A stretch of 6,795 nucleotides of DNA from Fimbriimonadales bacterium. GTDB lineage: Bacteria; Armatimonadota; Fimbriimonadia; Fimbriimonadales; ATM1. Under the pieces are notes generated by a model. That model was not told the DNA's origin. It did no database searches and worked only from the letters and a program-made list of their open reading frames with translations. The stretch's first letter is position 1; each line of letters opens with the position of its first letter. Both the position numbers and the translations under genes were made by a program. This document shows positions 6,414-6,795 of the stretch, in pieces. The stretch spans positions 1 through 6,795 of the forward strand of contig JAICGT010000068.1 in the NCBI GenBank assembly GCA_025922995.1, written 5' to 3'.

Positions 6414-6795
6414 ATGAACTTTCCGGCCAAGACAAAGCAGAGGATTGCCGAAGCATACGGCGCATCTGCCGTGGGTTGGCTCGGAGCCGCGCCATCGCTG
6501 GTCAGAGACTTGGTCGAAAAGTGGAATCTTCAACTCGAGCCGGAGTATTGGGGAAATTTCTCCTACGTGATACCGGCAAGCGAGTACGTCCTAAAGCTCC
6601 TTCCACCGGGCGAGGAGTTCGATCGCCAACTCGCGGCGATGCTTGCCTGGAATGGAAACGGGGCAGCCAGAATCGAGAACTTCGACCGCGAGGGTGGCGC
6701 GATGCTCATCGAGCGCCTCCTCCCCGGTACCGAGCTAACCGAGCTGTTCCACAACGGCGGCCACGACGAATCGACCGAGATCGTCTGCGCCATGA
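6414..6795 (+). CDS. Aminoglycoside phosphotransferase, APH(6)/hydroxyurea kinase family, 3' end beyond the window
   Basis: The frame is open from ATG 6414 to the right edge, giving 127 residues. The pattern matches the N-lobe of the streptomycin 6-phosphotransferase/hydroxyurea kinase family (PF04655): WLGAAPSLVRDLVEKWNLQL (22-41), GNFSYVIP (47-54), the strand EYVLKLLPPGEE (57-68) with the likely ATP-binding Lys K61, AWNGNGAARI (78-87), and the hinge-like GAMLIERLLPGTEL (95-108). Characterised members phosphorylate streptomycin or hydroxyurea with ATP in the cytoplasm; many chromosomal relatives have no proven resistance role. The catalytic HxD loop and Mg-binding DxD lie beyond the window, so activity cannot be judged. 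It follows the cupin by 18 nt, and the two may be cotranscribed. Confidence 0.8.
   Translation, partial: MNFPAKTKQRIAEAYGASAVGWLGAAPSLVRDLVEKWNLQLEPEYWGNFSYVIPASEYVLKLLPPGEEFDRQLAAMLAWNGNGAARIENFDREGGAMLIERLLPGTELTELFHNGGHDESTEIVCAM

Noticed and set aside
6563..6793. Minus-strand open frame of 76 codons at the right edge
   Set aside because: It is antisense to the phosphotransferase gene, whose N-lobe motifs are clear on the plus strand.

Overview
The window is about 6.8 kb of compact, moderately high-GC bacterial DNA with seven protein-coding genes, two of them cut by the window edges. No tRNA, rRNA, CRISPR array or insertion sequence is visible. The host cannot be named from the sequence. 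The start codons lack Shine-Dalgarno sequences, and several have a -10-like hexamer about 6 nt upstream. This suggests a lineage that uses many leaderless mRNAs, as Deinococcota, Actinomycetota and some deep-branching Terrabacteria do. That placement is an inference with low confidence.

Layout. (1) Bases 706 to 1, minus strand: the N-terminal 235 residues of a Ppx/GppA-type exopolyphosphatase, which runs off the left edge. (2) Bases 707-747: a short divergent control region with a perfect 10-bp inverted repeat; a CATAAT hexamer lies exactly 6 nt before the start codon on each side. (3) Bases 748-5889, plus strand: a tightly packed four-gene unit made of a soluble GAF-GAF histidine kinase, a RodA-like SEDS membrane glycosyltransferase, an LD-carboxypeptidase (peptidase S66) and a secreted phosphodiester glycosidase (NAGPA type) with a C-terminal Ig-like domain. 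Three junctions are a 1-nt overlap, a 14-nt gap and a 4-nt overlap. (4) Bases 5977-6023: a clear intrinsic terminator closing the unit. (5) Bases 6039-6395: a small KdgF-like cupin. (6) From 6414 to the right edge: the N-terminal 127 residues of an aminoglycoside phosphotransferase of the APH(6)/hydroxyurea kinase family.

How the genes may work together. The four-gene unit reads as a cell-envelope module: RodA-like for glycan polymerisation, LdcA-like for trimming tetrapeptides during murein recycling, and the exported glycosidase for acting on a sugar phosphodiester outside the membrane. A cytoplasmic two-GAF kinase leads the unit, with no response regulator in view. The divergent partner is a polyphosphate/(p)ppGpp-type phosphatase, and its promoter appears to overlap that of the kinase unit symmetrically, so the two directions may exclude each other. 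The cupin and the antibiotic kinase-like gene downstream look like an unrelated accessory pair.
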